Below, one piece after another: positions 56,729-64,000 of a DNA stretch of 64,000 bases. The notes beneath the pieces were generated by a model. That model did not search any database, had not been told where the DNA came from, and worked only from the letters and a program-made list of their open reading frames with translations. Where the stretch lies: positions 1,294,001-1,358,000 of the forward strand of contig NZ_CP136925.1 in assembly GCF_037126245.1 (NCBI RefSeq), written 5' to 3'. This stretch comes from Mangrovimonas cancribranchiae. Lineage in GTDB: Bacteria > Bacteroidota > Bacteroidia > Flavobacteriales > Flavobacteriaceae. Positions within the stretch are counted from its first letter, which is position 1. Every line of letters starts with the position of its first letter. The translations under genes and the position numbers were made by a program.

Positions 56729-56826
56729 TAATTAATCGCGCAAAATTACATACTAATAAGAGTCTATTTAAAAAAATAAATAGTTATTAGATGTAATTAC
56801 TTATTTTTACGGCGAAATAGATTATT

Positions 56827-57666
56827 ATGAGTAAAATTAACTGGGAAACAGTAAAAGAATACGAAGATATTACCTACAAAAAGTGTGATGGTGTAGCACG
56901 AATAGCGTTTAACAGACCTAATATTAGAAATGCCTTTCGCCCAAAAACAACAAGCGAATTATATGATGCATTTTATCATGCCAATGAAGATACAAGTATT
57001 GGCGTGGTGTTACTTTCTGCCGAAGGACCATCGACAAAAGATGGTATCTGGAGTTTTTGTTCTGGAGGCGATCAAAAGGCAAGAGGGCATCAAGGATATG
57101 TAGGAGACGATGGCTACCACAGATTAAATATTTTAGAAGTGCAACGGTTAATACGTTTTATGCCAAAAGCTGTTATTGCTGTTGTTCCTGGCTGGGCTGT
57201 TGGTGGTGGACACAGTTTACACGTAGTATGCGATTTAACTTTAGCCAGTAAAGAACATGCCATTTTTAAACAAACCGACGCCGATGTTACAAGTTTTGAT
57301 GGCGGTTACGGATCGGCTTATTTAGCTAAAATGGTTGGCCAGAAAAAAGCGCGCGAAATTTTCTTTTTAGGAAGAAACTACTCGGCACAGGAAGCTTACG
57401 AAATGGGAATGGTTAATGCAGTTATTCCTCATGAAGATTTAGAAAATACAGCCTATGAATGGGCTCAGGAAATTTTAGCAAAATCACCAATATCCATTAA
57501 AATGCTAAAATTTGCCATGAATCTTACCGATGATGGTATGGTTGGCCAACAAGTATTTGCTGGAGAAGCAACCAGACTTGCATACATGACAGACGAAGCA
57601 AAAGAAGGTCGCAATGCTTTTCTAGAGAAAAGAAAACCTAATTTTGATAAAAAATGGATTCCTTAA
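56827..57666 (+). CDS. menB: 1,4-dihydroxy-2-naphthoyl-CoA synthase
   Basis: A crotonase-fold enzyme that closes the naphthoquinone ring in menaquinone synthesis. IRNAFRPKTTSELYDAF, the oxyanion loop WSFCSGGDQKARG, VPGWAVGGGHSLHVVCDLTL and TSFDGGYGSAYLAKMVGQKK, with the C-terminal KRKPNFDKKW, are diagnostic. The 279-residue length is normal. menA follows 19 bases later. Confidence 0.96.
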   Translation: MSKINWETVKEYEDITYKKCDGVARIAFNRPNIRNAFRPKTTSELYDAFYHANEDTSIGVVLLSAEGPSTKDGIWSFCSGGDQKARGHQGYVGDDGYHRLNILEVQRLIRFMPKAVIAVVPGWAVGGGHSLHVVCDLTLASKEHAIFKQTDADVTSFDGGYGSAYLAKMVGQKKAREIFFLGRNYSAQEAYEMGMVNAVIPHEDLENTAYEWAQEILAKSPISIKMLKFAMNLTDDGMVGQQVFAGEATRLAYMTDEAKEGRNAFLEKRKPNFDKKWIP

Positions 57667-57685
57667 TCTAAACTAACCTGCTTTT

Positions 57686-58588
57686 ATGAACAATTTTAAA
57701 AAGTGGCTTTCTGCCTTTAGGTTAAGAACGTTACCACTTTCTGTGTCTGGAATAATTATAGCTGGCTCTTTGGCCGGCTATAATGGTCTTTTTAAGCTAA
57801 GTACTTTTGTATTAGCGTTATTAACAACAATAAGCTTACAAATTTTATCTAATATCGCTAATGATTATGGCGATGGTACTAAAGGAACAGATAACGACGA
57901 TAGAATAGGCCCTAAGCGCGCTATTCAAAGTGGCGATATATCACCGTCGCAAATGTTTAGTGCTATTAAAATTAATATTCTTATTACCATTTTATTAGCG
58001 TTTTTACTTGTTTTTACATCATTTGGTTCAAAAAATGTTTTATTAGCTTTTATTTTTATTGGTTTAGGTGTGCTTTCAATTTACGCGGCTTTAAAGTATA
58101 CCGTGGGTAATAATCCTTATGGATATAAAGGTTTAGGCGATATTTTTGTGTTTATCTTTTTTGGTCTTGTAAGTGTTATTGGTTGCTATATTTTATTTGC
58201 TAAAAAAATTGACCATATTACCATATTGCCAGCTTGTACAATAGGCTTACTTAGTGTTGGCGTATTAAACCTTAATAATTTAAGAGATATTGAATCTGAT
58301 AAAAAAGCAAATAAAAACACCATAGCTGTTAAATTAGGATTTATTAATGCCAAAAGATATCATTATACACTAATTGGTTTGGCTATTTTGTTGTCGTTTA
58401 TGTATGGTGTATTATACTATGTTTCTATATGGAATATTATGTTTTTTATCACTTACATTCCTTTAATTGCTCATATGCTAAGGGTAAAAAGAACAACTAA
58501 TCCTGTAAATTTAGATCCGGAACTCAAAAAACTAGCCTTAACAACATTTCTTTTAAGTACCTTATTAGCTATAGGGCATTTACTTTAA
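57686..58588 (+). CDS. menA: 1,4-dihydroxy-2-naphthoate polyprenyltransferase
   Basis: An integral membrane UbiA-family prenyltransferase that joins the polyprenyl chain to the naphthoate. It has 300 residues and about eight to nine helices. The two Asp-rich motifs are NDYGDGTKGTDNDDRIGPKR and NLRDIESDKKANKNTIAVK. It forms an operon with menB. Confidence 0.95.
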   Translation: MNNFKKWLSAFRLRTLPLSVSGIIIAGSLAGYNGLFKLSTFVLALLTTISLQILSNIANDYGDGTKGTDNDDRIGPKRAIQSGDISPSQMFSAIKINILITILLAFLLVFTSFGSKNVLLAFIFIGLGVLSIYAALKYTVGNNPYGYKGLGDIFVFIFFGLVSVIGCYILFAKKIDHITILPACTIGLLSVGVLNLNNLRDIESDKKANKNTIAVKLGFINAKRYHYTLIGLAILLSFMYGVLYYVSIWNIMFFITYIPLIAHMLRVKRTTNPVNLDPELKKLALTTFLLSTLLAIGHLL

Positions 58589-58663
58589 AATAAAACACAT
58601 AAATAGTTGTTTTTCAGGTGTTTAATTCGTATTTTTAAAGAGTAGATATTATTTATCGACATT

Positions 58664-58686
58664 ATGAAGTGCTTAAAAAGCTTCAT
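58664..58686 (+). terminator. Weak hairpin after menA
   Basis: ATGAAG (58664-58669) pairs with CTTCAT (58681-58686), followed by ATTTTT. It may act together with the stronger hairpin just downstream. Confidence 0.35.
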
Positions 58687-58700
58687 ATTTTTGGGGATTG

Positions 58701-58744
58701 AAAACTCAAACAGATTTTTAATAAAATTTGTTTGAGTTTTTGTA
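58701..58744 (+). terminator. Strong intrinsic terminator after menBA
   Basis: An 18-base arm at 58701-58718 pairs with 58723-58740 (one G-U) around the loop TAAT, with a T-rich 3' side. Confidence 0.85.
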
Positions 58745-58777
58745 TTTTCAACCTATAACTAAAAACTAAATATTGTA

Positions 58778-59455
58778 ATGAAAATAACATTCTACGGACA
58801 CGCTTCTTTAGGAATTCAAATAGAAGATGTCCATATTTTGGTAGATCCATTTATAAGCGCAAATGAGAAAGCATCTCACATAGATATAAATAGCTTAAAA
58901 GCAGATTACATTTTAATAACACATGCGCATCAAGATCATATTCTGGATGTAGAAAGTATTGCAAAACAAACCAAAGCTGTTATTGTTTCTAATTTTGAAA
59001 TCGCTACACATTATCAAAATAAAGGGTTCGAAGTACACCCTATGAATCATGGCGGCTCTTGGGGTTTTGAATTTGGTACCGTTAAATATGTTAATGCTAT
59101 TCATACGTCGTCTTTTCCAGATGGTAGTTATGGCGGGCAACCGGGTGGCTTTGTTATAGAAGGTGAGCACAAAAATATTTACATAGCAGGCGATACGGCA
59201 TTAACTATGGATATGAAGTTAATCCCGTTACAAACAAAACTAGATTTAGCTATTTTACCAATAGGAGATAATTTTACTATGGGAATAGATGATGCTATTT
59301 TAGCAAGTGATTTTGTTGCTTGTGACAAAATACTAGGTTACCATTACGACACGTTTGGTTACATAGAAATAGATCATGAAGAAGCCAAACGAAAGTTTTT
59401 CGATAAGAATAAAGATTTAATGCTTCTAGAAATAGGAGAGCGTATTGAGTTGTAA
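58778..59455 (+). CDS. Metal-dependent hydrolase, UPF0173/MBL fold
   Basis: A 225-residue metallo-beta-lactamase-fold hydrolase. ILVDPFISANEKASH, the H-x-H-x-D-H motif in THAHQDHILD, MNHGGSWGFEFGTVKYVNAI and IYIAGDTALTMDMKLI provide the two-metal site. The family resembles UlaG-like enzymes; the physiological substrate is unknown. It is a single gene between two terminators. Confidence 0.9.
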   Translation: MKITFYGHASLGIQIEDVHILVDPFISANEKASHIDINSLKADYILITHAHQDHILDVESIAKQTKAVIVSNFEIATHYQNKGFEVHPMNHGGSWGFEFGTVKYVNAIHTSSFPDGSYGGQPGGFVIEGEHKNIYIAGDTALTMDMKLIPLQTKLDLAILPIGDNFTMGIDDAILASDFVACDKILGYHYDTFGYIEIDHEEAKRKFFDKNKDLMLLEIGERIEL

Positions 59456-59474
59456 AACAATTTTTTGATAAAAA

Positions 59475-59506
59475 AACGTCCACTAAAAATATTTTTAGTG
59501 GACGTT
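59475..59506. terminator. Bidirectional terminator, perfect 32-base palindrome
   Basis: AACGTCCACTAAAAAT (59475-59490) is followed directly by its exact reverse complement (59491-59506). It lies between convergent genes ending at 59455 (+) and 59511 (-); T runs are present on both strands. Confidence 0.88.
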
Positions 59507-59510
59507 ACTT

Positions 59511-60362
59511 TTAAAAAGCAGCTTCATTAAAAATGATTAAAGGCACTTTAGCATGATGACTTATAGATTTACTTTGGCTTTTATTAAACAGCCTTTCAAA
59601 AAAGCCATGCTTCTTAGCTATCACACATATCATATCTAATTGACGACTTTCACTAAATATTCTCGTACCTAACTCAACCGAAACATCGGTTAAGTTATAA
59701 AAAGTAGTAGGTATAGGCTTTAAATAGCTTTCTAACTCAATTTTGCTTGATAACATTTCAGCAGATAATTCTTTATGTTTATTTAAAACATGTACCACAG
59801 AAATTTTAGACTCGTAGTGTAGCGCAACATCTTTTAATAAATCTAACCCTTTATCGTACGATTTTATAGAGTAATCTACAGCAAAACCAATTTCTTTTAC
59901 ATCTTTTAAAACCGCATTTGTAGGAACAGCAATAATAGGACAAGGTAATTTACCAATAAGATTGGCCGTATTACTACCTAAAGTAACTTCTTTTAATCCA
60001 CTAGCACCTTTTGTTCCTAAAATAACAGCATCTATATTAAGCTTTTTAACTTGTTCTTCAACAGCACCAGTAAAATAGTCGTTTGCTATTATGGTTTTAA
60101 ATGCATGATTTTCGTTTAACGGCAGACTATTTACTTGCTTTAATACTTTTTGTAATCCTAAGGTGGCTTCATTTTTCATAGACTCCATAATTACAGAATT
60201 AGCGCGTTTAGATGTAACTGCTGTAGAAGGTGCAGAAACCTGAGGCTCATAAGAATGCATTAAATAAAATGTACACTCGCCATCTTGAAATAAATTTATA
60301 GCGTATTCTATAGCTTCCCAGGAATTTTGCGAGAAATCTGTAGGTAGTAATATATTTTTCAT
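59511..60362 (-). CDS. Universal stress protein with two UspA domains
   Basis: 283 residues made of two UspA domains (about 1-145 and 150-283). NILLPTDFSQNSWEAIEYAI starts the first; VILGTKGASGLKEVTLGSNT is its phosphate-binding G-x2-G-x9-G-S/T motif. The second is degraded in that region (MICVIAKKHGFFERLFNKSQ), so probably only the first binds ATP. Tandem Usp proteins are common in Bacteroidota; the role in stress survival is by analogy. Confidence 0.9.
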   Translation of the reverse strand: MKNILLPTDFSQNSWEAIEYAINLFQDGECTFYLMHSYEPQVSAPSTAVTSKRANSVIMESMKNEATLGLQKVLKQVNSLPLNENHAFKTIIANDYFTGAVEEQVKKLNIDAVILGTKGASGLKEVTLGSNTANLIGKLPCPIIAVPTNAVLKDVKEIGFAVDYSIKSYDKGLDLLKDVALHYESKISVVHVLNKHKELSAEMLSSKIELESYLKPIPTTFYNLTDVSVELGTRIFSESRQLDMICVIAKKHGFFERLFNKSQSKSISHHAKVPLIIFNEAAF

Positions 60363-60732
60363 GAATTTGTGCTTTAAATTGATTGTTAGTTAAATTTAAA
60401 AATTTTTTATCTAATTATTCATGACATTTGTTATATAAAAAAATACTAATCTATTGTTGTTAACAAAGACAAAGAAAAATCTACACTGTATTTGTTAAAT
60501 CTACTGAAACTTCTTATAAGTAAAAATACGACTTTACAATGCATTTTATACCCAAACGTATGATGATGCTTAATGTTATGGTTAGCGCATACTATTGTAA
60601 AGCACAAGATAAACACTAGTGTTGTTCAGGTTTTCGCCAAGTGATTTTGATACCAAAATTTGGAACACGTTAAAAAGCATAGAATTTAGAGAGAATGTTT
60701 GCGAATATGCTTTAGAAAAGTAGTAATAGATA
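60363..60732. other. 370-base non-coding stretch with two short ORFs, possible gene relic
   Basis: No full gene. Two short plus-strand frames lie end to end: 60539-60619 (26 codons, MHFIPKRMMMLNVMVSAYYC and KAQDKH) and 60619-60723 (34 codons, VLFRFSPSDFDTKIWNTLKS and then IEFRENVCEYALEK). The second has protein-like composition. A 10-base palindrome TTGTTAACAA is at 60457-60466. They may be remains of a decayed gene; I cannot name it. Confidence 0.4.
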
Positions 60733-61527
60733 TTATCTTACTTGGCTTTTTATTACAAATTTGTGCAACAGTTTTGGGAAAAATCGTTTGAGGTACACAC
60801 CTAAAACTTCTTTTTTCCCAATATAGACTTCAAATTTTTCACGTTCAATAGCCGTTATCATTTTTTTTGAAAAAGTTTCAACCGTTAATCCGTTTTGTGT
60901 GGCTTCGTCTTGAGAGTTTTGTTGAGAACCGTCACCTGTTAACGCATTACGCGCCACATTGGTGTTTACAAAACCGGGACAAATCATCGTGACTTTTATT
61001 TGGTCCTTTTGGTGTTCCATCCGTAGTGCATCAAAAAAACCATGCAAAGCATGTTTAACACCACAATACGCTGAGCGGTAAGGCGAAGAAAATTTCCCCA
61101 TTAAACTGGTAACGGTTACAAAATGACCGTTTTGTTTTTTAATAAAGTAGGGAAGGAGAGCTTTACTTAAGGAAATAGTACCTAGATAATCTATTTCCAT
61201 AAGTTTTTTATCAACTTCAATACTAGTTTCTATAATCAGGGAACGCTGGCTTATACCTCCATTATTAATTAAAACATCAATAGTACCAAAGCACTTTAAG
61301 GCCTTTTCTACAACTGTGTTCATATTGCCATAGTGTGTCAAATCAAAAGGAACAATAGCGACTTGGTTTGGGTGCTTGCATTGTTGTTTAACGGCTTCTA
61401 ACTCCTCTTTTCTTCGGGATGAGAGTATGAGTTTACAGTTGTGTTTTTTGGACAATTCCAGTGCTAATCCTTTGCCAATACCACTACTGGCACCTGTAAT
61501 CCAAATAACGTTATTATTCAAAGTCAT
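60733..61527 (-). CDS. Short-chain dehydrogenase/reductase
   Basis: A 264-residue SDR enzyme of the DHRS7-like group. NAD(P)-binding ITGASSGIGKGLALELSK, NNGGISQRSL (N-N-x-G), the Ser in FVTVTSLMGKFSSPYRSAYC and the Tyr-x3-Lys in YCGVKHAL are intact; CPGFVNTNVARNAL follows. The substrate is unknown; membrane-lipid or ketone reduction is possible given the neighbouring sterol-desaturase-family gene, 9 bases upstream on the same strand. Confidence 0.9.
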   Translation of the reverse strand: MTLNNNVIWITGASSGIGKGLALELSKKHNCKLILSSRRKEELEAVKQQCKHPNQVAIVPFDLTHYGNMNTVVEKALKCFGTIDVLINNGGISQRSLIIETSIEVDKKLMEIDYLGTISLSKALLPYFIKKQNGHFVTVTSLMGKFSSPYRSAYCGVKHALHGFFDALRMEHQKDQIKVTMICPGFVNTNVARNALTGDGSQQNSQDEATQNGLTVETFSKKMITAIEREKFEVYIGKKEVLGVYLKRFFPKLLHKFVIKSQVR

Positions 61528-61536
61528 AAAAGAAAT

Positions 61537-62460
61537 TTAACCTTTTATAGGTGGTTTTTTGTCATCAAAATGTTCTAACCACTCGTTTCGTAAATCATCA
61601 CTTAATTTTCCTGTGCCATCGTGCTTCCATCCTGGTGGTTTAATCATATAATTTAAGCGATCTTTTAAAGATTTTTTTCCTAAAAAAGCATCTTTAAACA
61701 TATAAAACCATTCAATAAAAGCAATTTTTATAGGATTGTAAGTATTGATGTTTTTTACCAAACCATACTGTACTTTTTCATGTTCTAACTCAGGTTGAAA
61801 TGTCCCAAACAGTTTATCCCAAATAATTAATATCCCTGCGTGATTTCTGTCTAAATAAATAGGATTACTGCCATGATGTACACGATGATGAGATGGCGTA
61901 TTAAAAACAGCTTCAAACCACTGGGGCATTTTGTCAATAGTTTCCGTATGAATCCAAAATTGATATAATAAACTAATAGACATTTGTAGTAAAATCATAG
62001 CAGGATGAAAGCCTAATAATGGTAGCCATAACCAAAAAATAAACGAATAAAACCCGCCAGACCATGTTTGTCGCAATGCTGTACTTAAATTGTAATGTTG
62101 GGATGAGTGATGCACCACATGTGATGCCCAAAATAAACGGCATTCATGCGAAATTCGGTGAAACCAATAATATGAAATATCATCAGCAAAAAATAACAAT
62201 ACAAAACTCCACCAAGCTACAGGAATAGTAAATAACCTGAAGTTATTATAAATAAGCACAAATGCCCATAACACAATAGCCTTACTTAAAAAACCAAGAA
62301 AGACATTGCCCAATCCCATAGCTATTGAGGCAATAGCATCTTTGGTTTCGTAACCTTTAGTTTCCTTAAACTTCTCACGTGTTGTAACATACAATTCTAG
62401 TGCCATTGATAGCACAAAAAATGGAATAGCAAAGTGAATGATGTTTGGAAAATCTGGCAT
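61537..62460 (-). CDS. Sterol desaturase / fatty acid hydroxylase family protein
   Basis: A membrane di-iron enzyme of 307 residues with about five helices. The His clusters YYWFHRISHECRLFW, HVVHHSSQHYNLSTALRQTW and HRVHHGSNPIYLDRNHAGIL fit the eight-His motif. Such proteins oxidise lipid alkyl chains; the substrate here is unknown. It is first in a two-gene unit with the SDR gene. Confidence 0.93.
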   Translation of the reverse strand: MPDFPNIIHFAIPFFVLSMALELYVTTREKFKETKGYETKDAIASIAMGLGNVFLGFLSKAIVLWAFVLIYNNFRLFTIPVAWWSFVLLFFADDISYYWFHRISHECRLFWASHVVHHSSQHYNLSTALRQTWSGGFYSFIFWLWLPLLGFHPAMILLQMSISLLYQFWIHTETIDKMPQWFEAVFNTPSHHRVHHGSNPIYLDRNHAGILIIWDKLFGTFQPELEHEKVQYGLVKNINTYNPIKIAFIEWFYMFKDAFLGKKSLKDRLNYMIKPPGWKHDGTGKLSDDLRNEWLEHFDDKKPPIKG

Positions 62461-62549
62461 TAAGTAAGATATTTGTGTCTTTAAAAATAGCGCTTTTTTT
62501 CAAAAAAAATCTATTGTCCAGATTTAACTATCAAAAATAATTTTTTATC

Positions 62550-63251
62550 ATGATAAGAATATCCCGTGTTTTATTTCTTTGTATTACATTCACACTATTT
62601 ACACAAATTACAAAAGCCCAAAACCCTAATCAACTAGGGGCTTGGTATATGTATTTTTACGATACTCAGTTTAATGAGAGTCAATTTGGTGTACAAGGAG
62701 ATATTCAATACAGAAACTGGAATATCATGGGCGATTTAGAGCAATTGCTATTACGATCTGGAGTCACTTACAGGCCAAAAAATACCACTTTAAAACTAAC
62801 TTTAGGATATGCACATGTTACGTCTGGTGCTTTGGGCGAAAGTAATGATACTTCAACCGAAAGTAGAATTTATCAAGAAGCCTTATTGCCACAGAAAATA
62901 GGAGAGCACATTCATTTAACCCACCGTTTTCGTTATGAACAGCGTTTTGTGGAAAACCAAGATTTTAGAACGCGCTATCGTTATAATCTGTTTATGAATA
63001 TTCCATTTAACAAAGAAGGAACATTTAATAAAAATACTATTTATGCGGCGTTATACAATGAACTGTTCATTAACGGACAGCAAGATATTGGAGATAACAG
63101 AACCGTTGAGTTTTTTGATAGAAATCGTACTTATTTAGGAATTGGTTATGTTTTAAATCCTAAAATTAAATTTCAGTTAGGGTGGATGAATCAAAAAACA
63201 AACGCACAAGGTAAAGGACAATTACAAGTAAGCATGCATCATAAATTTTAA
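62550..63251 (+). CDS. DUF2490 outer-membrane-type protein
   Basis: 233 residues with an N-terminal signal peptide (RISRVLFLCITFTLFTQITK then AQNP, cleavage near residue 23). The remainder is a series of amphipathic beta strands (GDIQYRNWNIMGDLEQLLLR; LTHRFRYEQRFVENQDFRTR) typical of DUF2490 beta-barrels, ending with the aromatic terminal strand LQVSMHHKF. It is probably in the outer membrane; the function is unknown. It precedes menC by 31 bases and may share its transcript. Confidence 0.85.
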   Translation: MIRISRVLFLCITFTLFTQITKAQNPNQLGAWYMYFYDTQFNESQFGVQGDIQYRNWNIMGDLEQLLLRSGVTYRPKNTTLKLTLGYAHVTSGALGESNDTSTESRIYQEALLPQKIGEHIHLTHRFRYEQRFVENQDFRTRYRYNLFMNIPFNKEGTFNKNTIYAALYNELFINGQQDIGDNRTVEFFDRNRTYLGIGYVLNPKIKFQLGWMNQKTNAQGKGQLQVSMHHKF

Positions 63252-63282
63252 TTTTTGATGTATTTTTAACCTCCATAAATAA

Positions 63283-64000
63283 ATGATAGCTACTTACAAA
63301 AAATATCTTCTCGAATTTAAACGCCCTAGTGGAACTTCTAGAGGGGTTTTAAAAACTAAAGAGACCTGGTTTATTATTATTAAAAAAAATGGGAAACAAG
63401 GTATAGGAGAATGTGGTATTTTACGCGGCTTAAGTGCCGACGACAGACCTGATTACGAACAACAACTTAAATGGACTTGCCGAAATATCCATTTAGGTTT
63501 AGAAGAATTATATAAAGAAAATATAGAATTTCCAAGCATACAGTTTGGATTGGAAATGGCATTTAAATCGTTGGAAAGCGAAACGCCTTTTGAGTTATTT
63601 CCTTCGGAATTCACAAGCGGACATGCTTCCATACCCATAAACGGATTAATTTGGATGGGAGACAAATCCTTTATGAAACAACAAATTCAAGATAAAATCA
63701 ATTTAGGATTTTCTTGTATTAAAATGAAAATAGGTGCTATCGATTTTCAAACAGAATATAATTTACTAAAATCCATACGGGCAGAATTTTCTAAAGATGA
63801 TATTGAATTGCGTGTAGATGCTAATGGTGCTTTTAAATACAATGAAGCTTTAGAAAAACTAAAGTACTTAAGTGAACTAGATTTACATTCTATAGAACAA
63901 CCCATAAGGCAAGGTCAACCGCAGGAAATGGCAAGACTTTGTGAAGAGACACCATTACCCATTGCATTAGATGAAGAATTAATTGGCGTGTTTCATGTAA
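63283..64000 (+). CDS. menC: o-Succinylbenzoate synthase (3' end outside window)
   Basis: An enolase-superfamily enzyme of menaquinone synthesis, making o-succinylbenzoate. The frame is open from ATG 63283 to the window edge (about 239 residues seen of an expected 340 or so). The barrel signature is present: the catalytic Lys pair in CIKMKIGAIDF, the first metal Asp in LRVDANGAFKYNEAL, the Glu in HSIEQPIRQGQ and the Asp in IALDEELIG. Together with menB and menA it places a second menaquinone gene group here. An epimerase of the same fold is less likely given this context. Confidence 0.88.
   Translation, partial: MIATYKKYLLEFKRPSGTSRGVLKTKETWFIIIKKNGKQGIGECGILRGLSADDRPDYEQQLKWTCRNIHLGLEELYKENIEFPSIQFGLEMAFKSLESETPFELFPSEFTSGHASIPINGLIWMGDKSFMKQQIQDKINLGFSCIKMKIGAIDFQTEYNLLKSIRAEFSKDDIELRVDANGAFKYNEALEKLKYLSELDLHSIEQPIRQGQPQEMARLCEETPLPIALDEELIGVFHV

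Overview
The window is a low-GC (roughly one third G+C by eye) chromosomal segment of a marine-type member of the Flavobacteriaceae (phylum Bacteroidota). The evidence is the type IX secretion regulator PorX, a secreted protein with a type IX C-terminal sorting domain, an LpxC-FabZ fusion, a HisB fusion and HisIE fusion in a compact his operon, menaquinone genes, and several promoters with the Bacteroidota -7 box TAnnTTTG. No rRNA, tRNA, CRISPR array, insertion sequence or phage gene was seen. I place it at family level only.

Region 1 (1-3271): the end of a secreted-type protein of unknown function, a small conserved protein, aroB (minus) and a divergent proline dehydrogenase.

Region 2 (3268-29625): a 26 kb surface-polysaccharide locus, mostly on the minus strand. 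It encodes a Wzc-like co-polymerase/kinase, a Wza-like export lipoprotein, a CapD/PglF-type dehydratase, two DegT-type aminotransferases, an initiating sugar transferase, four GT4 and one GT2 glycosyltransferases, an O-antigen polymerase/ligase-like protein, a MurJ/Wzx-like flippase, an MBOAT acyltransferase with an SGNH-like partner, a polysaccharide deacetylase and two AsnB-type amidotransferases. Two plus-strand islands interrupt it: a FemAB/GNAT-like transferase, and a tandem pair of TupA-like ATP-grasp ligases. Together these point to a Wzx/Wzy-type polymer that may carry amide or amino-acid decorations (inference).

Region 3 (29626-46820): a 425-base AT-rich spacer, a type IX secreted beta-propeller-like protein, alanine dehydrogenase, small membrane proteins, tsaE and porX. 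Then comes a plus-strand run: an HD hydrolase, lipid A genes (lpxD, lpxC-fabZ, lpxA), efp, a second lpxD-like gene, sucD, fabG, a VWA-like membrane protein and a prohibitin homologue.

Region 4 (46821-54051): the histidine operon hisGDCBHAF(IE). It is preceded by a clear transcription attenuator: an 18-residue leader peptide with five His codons, an antiterminator pairing and an intrinsic terminator. hisD is split by a frameshift at a run of ten A residues.

Region 5 (54052-64000): a small membrane protein, a TruA-like pseudouridine synthase, a CvfB-like S1 protein, menB, menA, an UPF0173 metal-dependent hydrolase, a two-domain universal stress protein, a short-chain dehydrogenase, a sterol-desaturase-family protein, a DUF2490 protein and the start of menC (runs off the end).

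The most notable observations are the his attenuator with a further complementary element at the hisG start, the A10 frameshift in hisD, the polysaccharide locus with paired AsnB and TupA-like enzymes, and a 47-residue secreted peptide gene that overlaps its downstream neighbour.
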